DNA from: Nitrospirota bacterium
GTDB lineage: Bacteria > Nitrospinota > Nitrospinia > Nitrospinales > Nitrospinaceae
Length of the DNA stretch: 7,957 nucleotides
Assembly (NCBI GenBank): GCA_003229345.1
Contig: QIDN01000154.1
Span: 1-7,957, forward strand
Direction: 5' to 3'
The position numbers and the translations under genes are program-made. Positions 6,861 through 7,957 of the stretch are shown here, piece after piece (the stretch's first letter is position 1; every line of letters begins with the position of its first letter). The notes under the pieces were generated by a model. That model saw only the letters and a program-made list of their open reading frames with translations. It was not told the DNA's origin and made no database searches.

Positions 6861-6938
6861 CGGAGCGTAGCGCAGCCTGGTTAGCGCACTACACTGGGGG
6901 TGTAGGGGTCGGAGGTTCAAATCCTCTCGCTCCGACCA
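6861..6938 (+). tRNA. tRNA-Pro (anticodon GGG)
   Basis: A full cloverleaf folds by hand. The acceptor CGGAGCG (6861-6867) pairs with CGCTCCG (6928-6934). The D stem is GCGC/GCGC (6870-6873 with 6884-6887). The anticodon stem is CTACA/TGTAG (6889-6893 with 6901-6905), with loop CTGGGGG and anticodon GGG at 6896-6898. The T stem is GGAGG/CCTCT with loop TTCAAAT. The discriminator is A6935 and CCA is encoded at 6936-6938. It closely resembles the E. coli tRNA-Pro(GGG) as I remember it and would read CCC and CCU codons. It lies 72 bases before the cold-shock gene on the same strand, with no terminator between them. Confidence 0.97.
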
Positions 6939-6977
6939 TTTAAAAACAGGGAAGACATTTTCCGGATTTTCTGGGAG

Positions 6978-7002
6978 TGCATTCCCGCTCAATGCAGGGG
7001 AG
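6978..7002 (+). promoter_or_regulatory. Leader hairpin abutting the Shine-Dalgarno of the cold-shock gene
   Basis: TGCATT (6978-6983) pairs perfectly with AATGCA (6991-6996) around a seven-base loop. The last paired base is also the first base of the Shine-Dalgarno AGGGGAG (6996-7002), which lies eight bases before ATG 7011. Such a stem could affect ribosome access at low or high temperature, as known for other cold-shock leaders. The structure is seen; regulation is inferred. Confidence 0.4.
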
Positions 7003-7010
7003 TATTTATC

Positions 7011-7208
7011 ATGGCAGTAGGAACAGTAAAATGGTTTAACGAAAGCAAGGGTTATGGATTCATTGAATCCGAAGGCAAAGATCTCTTTGTTCATTTCTCA
7101 GAAATCCAAGGGGAAGGTTTTAAAACTCTCACAGAAGGCCAGACGGTCGAGTTCGAGGAAGGTATGGGCCAGAAAGGTCCGCAGGCCACCAAGGTTATAC
7201 CCAAATAA
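7011..7208 (+). CDS. csp: Cold-shock-domain RNA-binding protein (CspA family), 65 aa
   Basis: This is a small five-stranded beta-barrel protein that binds single-stranded RNA and DNA. It acts as an RNA chaperone that melts mRNA structure, often during cold or stationary phase. The family signature is complete. The start GTVKWFNESKGYGFI contains K7, W8 and F9 and the RNP1 motif K13-G-Y-G-F-I18. RNP2 is LFVHFS (25-30), and the C-terminal strand ends ATKVIPK. At 65 residues it is the usual length for a single-domain CSP. The start is supported by AGGGGAG eight bases upstream. It follows the tRNA gene and is closed by two stem-loops downstream, so it is either monocistronic or shares a transcript with the tRNA. 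Which CspA-E paralogue it matches, and whether it is cold-inducible, cannot be told. Confidence 0.97.
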   Translation: MAVGTVKWFNESKGYGFIESEGKDLFVHFSEIQGEGFKTLTEGQTVEFEEGMGQKGPQATKVIPK

Positions 7209-7218
7209 GAACCTATCA

Positions 7219-7244
7219 TCCGGCAGAACTTTGACTCTGCCGGA
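7219..7244 (+). terminator. Perfect 9-bp stem-loop after the cold-shock gene
   Basis: TCCGGCAGA (7219-7227) pairs with TCTGCCGGA (7236-7244) around ACTTTGAC, ten bases after the cold-shock stop codon. The tail is GTCTTCTC, with no clean U run. Alone it would be an imperfect terminator; it may instead protect the mRNA 3' end or work with the stronger hairpin that follows. Confidence 0.55.
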
Positions 7245-7271
7245 GTCTTCTCAGCACCCTATTTAAGTAAA

Positions 7272-7306
7272 AGGGCTTGGCCATTGGGCCGGGCCCTCTT
7301 TCTTTT
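7272..7306 (+). terminator. Strong intrinsic terminator
   Basis: AGGGCTTGGCC (7272-7282) pairs over all 11 positions with GGCCGGGCCCT (7287-7297), including two G-U wobbles, around the tetraloop ATTG. The tail is CTTTCTTTT. This is a textbook Rho-independent terminator and the likely end of the cold-shock transcript. Confidence 0.85.
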
Positions 7307-7336
7307 AGCGCACCTTGTATAGCATTTGGAGTGAGG

Positions 7337-7365
7337 TTGATATTCCGGAATGAGGAACCTATCTT
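7337..7365 (+). promoter_or_regulatory. Sigma70-like promoter for the 47-aa membrane protein gene
   Basis: TTGATA (7337-7342, five of six to consensus) is followed by a 17-base spacer and TATCTT (7360-7365, four of six). It comes right after the strong terminator and about 60 bases before the next start codon. The predicted transcript would begin near a small hairpin, GGGAG (7373-7377) with CTCCC (7388-7392). Confidence 0.45.
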
Positions 7366-7425
7366 TGTAGTAGGGAGATGAGTTCACCTCCCAATATTAT
7401 GAACTTTTGGCTTTTGGAGGTCATC

Positions 7426-7569
7426 ATGTTATGGGAAAAGATCCATGGAGACCCGAAAATCGGGGATATCCAACATAAGGACAACACCGTCGTTAACATC
7501 ATTTTTGTTGTCGGTGTCGTAGTCACCTTGATGGCATGTGTCGCTTTCGTCATGTTCGGTCTGCTGTAA
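7426..7569 (+). CDS. Small single-span membrane protein, 47 aa, unknown function
   Basis: I do not recognise this protein. It begins MLWEKIHGDPKIGDIQHKD, a charged polar segment of about 22 residues. One long hydrophobic helix follows (about 24-47: VNIIFVVGVVVTLMA through CVAFVMFGLL) and ends at the C-terminus, so it would probably sit in the inner membrane with the N-terminus outside the bilayer. It has one cysteine (C38). The start is placed at ATG 7426 because GGAGG lies five bases upstream. An earlier in-frame ATG at 7378 has GGGAG directly against it with no spacing, and its extra residues look non-coding. The gene has its own promoter candidate and a structured 3' end. Small subunits of respiratory or other membrane complexes, or stress peptides, look like this, but nothing here decides. 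Confidence 0.65.
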   Translation: MLWEKIHGDPKIGDIQHKDNTVVNIIFVVGVVVTLMACVAFVMFGLL

Positions 7570-7607
7570 ATGAAATCGGAGACCGTAAGAGAGAAGAGAG
7601 ATTTGAG

Positions 7608-7668
7608 GGGGTGTGGGTTGAATTTTCCGGTCTAACGGAGACACCCCGGAAGTGAGGGGAGATTTTTT
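7608..7668 (+). terminator. Structured 3' region with T6 run, probable terminator of the 47-aa gene
   Basis: CCCC (7644-7647) can pair with GGGG (7656-7659) just before AGATTTTTT (T6 at 7663-7668). The same C run is also part of ACACCCC (7641-7647), which perfectly complements upstream GGGGTGT (7608-7614). TTCCGG (7625-7630) complements CCGGAA (7646-7651). These pairings exclude one another. The site is about 90 bases past the stop codon. Termination is likely but the 4-bp stem is weak. Confidence 0.4.
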
Positions 7669-7735
7669 ACCGTTTAAATATCTTCCGATAGAGCCCTGCA
7701 CTTGATGAAACACAAATCCGGGGATGCGTTGGAGG

Positions 7736-7755
7736 AGCAGGCCACTTCCCCTGCT
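7736..7755 (-). terminator. Stem-loop just past the PH-like gene stop
   Basis: AGCAGG (7736-7741) and CCTGCT (7750-7755) form a perfect six-base-pair stem with an eight-base loop, about ten bases downstream of the minus-strand stop codon. No U run follows on the minus strand, so it may be only a 3' stabilising stem. Confidence as a true terminator is low. Confidence 0.25.
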
Positions 7756-7764
7756 GACGTTGGG

Positions 7765-7957
7765 TTAAATACCGGCGAGGCGTTGTTGCACTTGCTTTTT
7801 GAAGTCCAACGGCTTGCGGATCATGTTGAGGGGATCGGTGACGCCGCCGGTGCCTGAGACAATGACGGTGCCAAAATTCAACATCCGGCCCCAGATGCTT
7901 TGGTCCACCTGCACACTTTCCACACTTTTCAAAAACACTTCGATGGTTTTTCGTTTC
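7765..7957 (-). CDS. PH-like (bPH_2 / DUF304-type) domain protein, C-terminal part only
   Basis: The gene runs off the right edge of the window. The 63 visible residues end at TAA (7767-7765). They read as the second half of a bacterial PH domain: a strand, then KSVESVQVDQSIWGRML, then NFGTVIVSGTGGV, then DPLNMIRKPLDFKKQVQQRLAGI. The family pattern of I/V-E-x-V-x-V-x-Q-x-x-x-G, G-T-V-x-V-x-G-T-G-G and a final helix after DP is clear. Members are usually small proteins with one or two N-terminal membrane spans followed by this beta-rich domain. Their roles are mostly unknown, and the YdbS/YdbT-type proteins of Bacillus are the best-known relatives. The N-terminal part lies outside the window. 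The gene is convergent with the 47-aa protein gene. Confidence 0.8.
   Translation of the reverse strand, partial: KRKTIEVFLKSVESVQVDQSIWGRMLNFGTVIVSGTGGVTDPLNMIRKPLDFKKQVQQRLAGI

Noticed and set aside
6673..6870. Plus-strand 65-residue frame running into the tRNA
   Set aside because: It lies across the hairpin and repeat and overlaps the tRNA 5' end. There is no ribosome-binding site and the composition is not protein-like.
6861..6960. tRNA 3' end as an integration site for a mobile element
   Set aside because: There is no integrase, no repeated tRNA 3' fragment and no change in gene type downstream. Ordinary housekeeping genes follow.
6801..7094. Minus-strand 97-residue frame across the tRNA and csp start
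   Set aside because: Its central part (EREDLNLRPLHPQCSALTRLRYAP) is the antisense translation of tRNA-Pro, a known spurious annotation. The rest is antisense to csp.
7378..7425. Upstream in-frame ATG giving a 63-residue form of the small membrane protein
   Set aside because: GGGAG is directly against the ATG with no spacing, whereas ATG 7426 has GGAGG at five bases. The extra 16 residues overlap a likely leader hairpin.
7686..7695. CGATAGAGCC, an inverted copy of a 10-mer in the repeat region (6769-6778)
   Set aside because: Ten-base matches are expected many times by chance in a window of this size. The flanks are only loosely similar, so it is not evidence of a second repeat copy.

Overview
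The window looks like chromosomal DNA of a Gram-negative bacterium. It carries an RND inner-membrane pump, a short lipoprotein with a lipobox, a tRNA with an encoded CCA end, and sigma70-like promoters. Base composition looks moderately GC-rich by eye. The mix of a diverged RND pump, a B12-type radical SAM protein and a CTTCG(A/T)CAAGCTCAGGAC-like intergenic repeat would fit Nitrospinota or a deltaproteobacterial lineage, but that is a weak inference. I see no transposase, CRISPR array, phage gene or rRNA.

Left block (1-4250, + strand). The window opens on what may be the last codons of an upstream gene. A complete 1090-residue RND permease (39-3311) follows. It overlaps by ATGA an unrecognised 232-residue membrane protein (3308-4006), with two GC-rich hairpins just before the overlap. 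A strong Shine-Dalgarno then starts a 55-residue putative lipoprotein (4083-4250). These three genes probably form the distal part of an efflux operon that ends at a small hairpin near 4303-4324.

Middle block (4323-6472, - strand). A cupin gene is followed 53 bases later by a 591-residue B12-binding-type radical SAM enzyme. They are convergent with the pump block and probably read from a promoter at 6549-6576. The radical SAM protein has a CX4CX2C cluster motif instead of the usual CX3CX2C. A long helical insertion appears to interrupt its N-terminal Rossmann-like domain.

Non-coding stretch 6473-6860. It holds the promoter above, an 8-bp perfect hairpin, and a REP-like repeat region. I do not credit any protein gene here.

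Right block (6861-7957). tRNA-Pro(GGG) is followed 72 bases later by a cold-shock-domain protein whose Shine-Dalgarno abuts a hairpin. Two strong stem-loops follow; the second is a textbook intrinsic terminator. A new promoter and Shine-Dalgarno serve a 47-residue single-span membrane protein (7426-7569). After a structured 3' region, the window ends in the 3' end of a minus-strand gene for a PH-like (bPH_2/DUF304-type) membrane-associated protein. Apart from the pump block and the cupin/radical SAM pair, the genes look like independent units.
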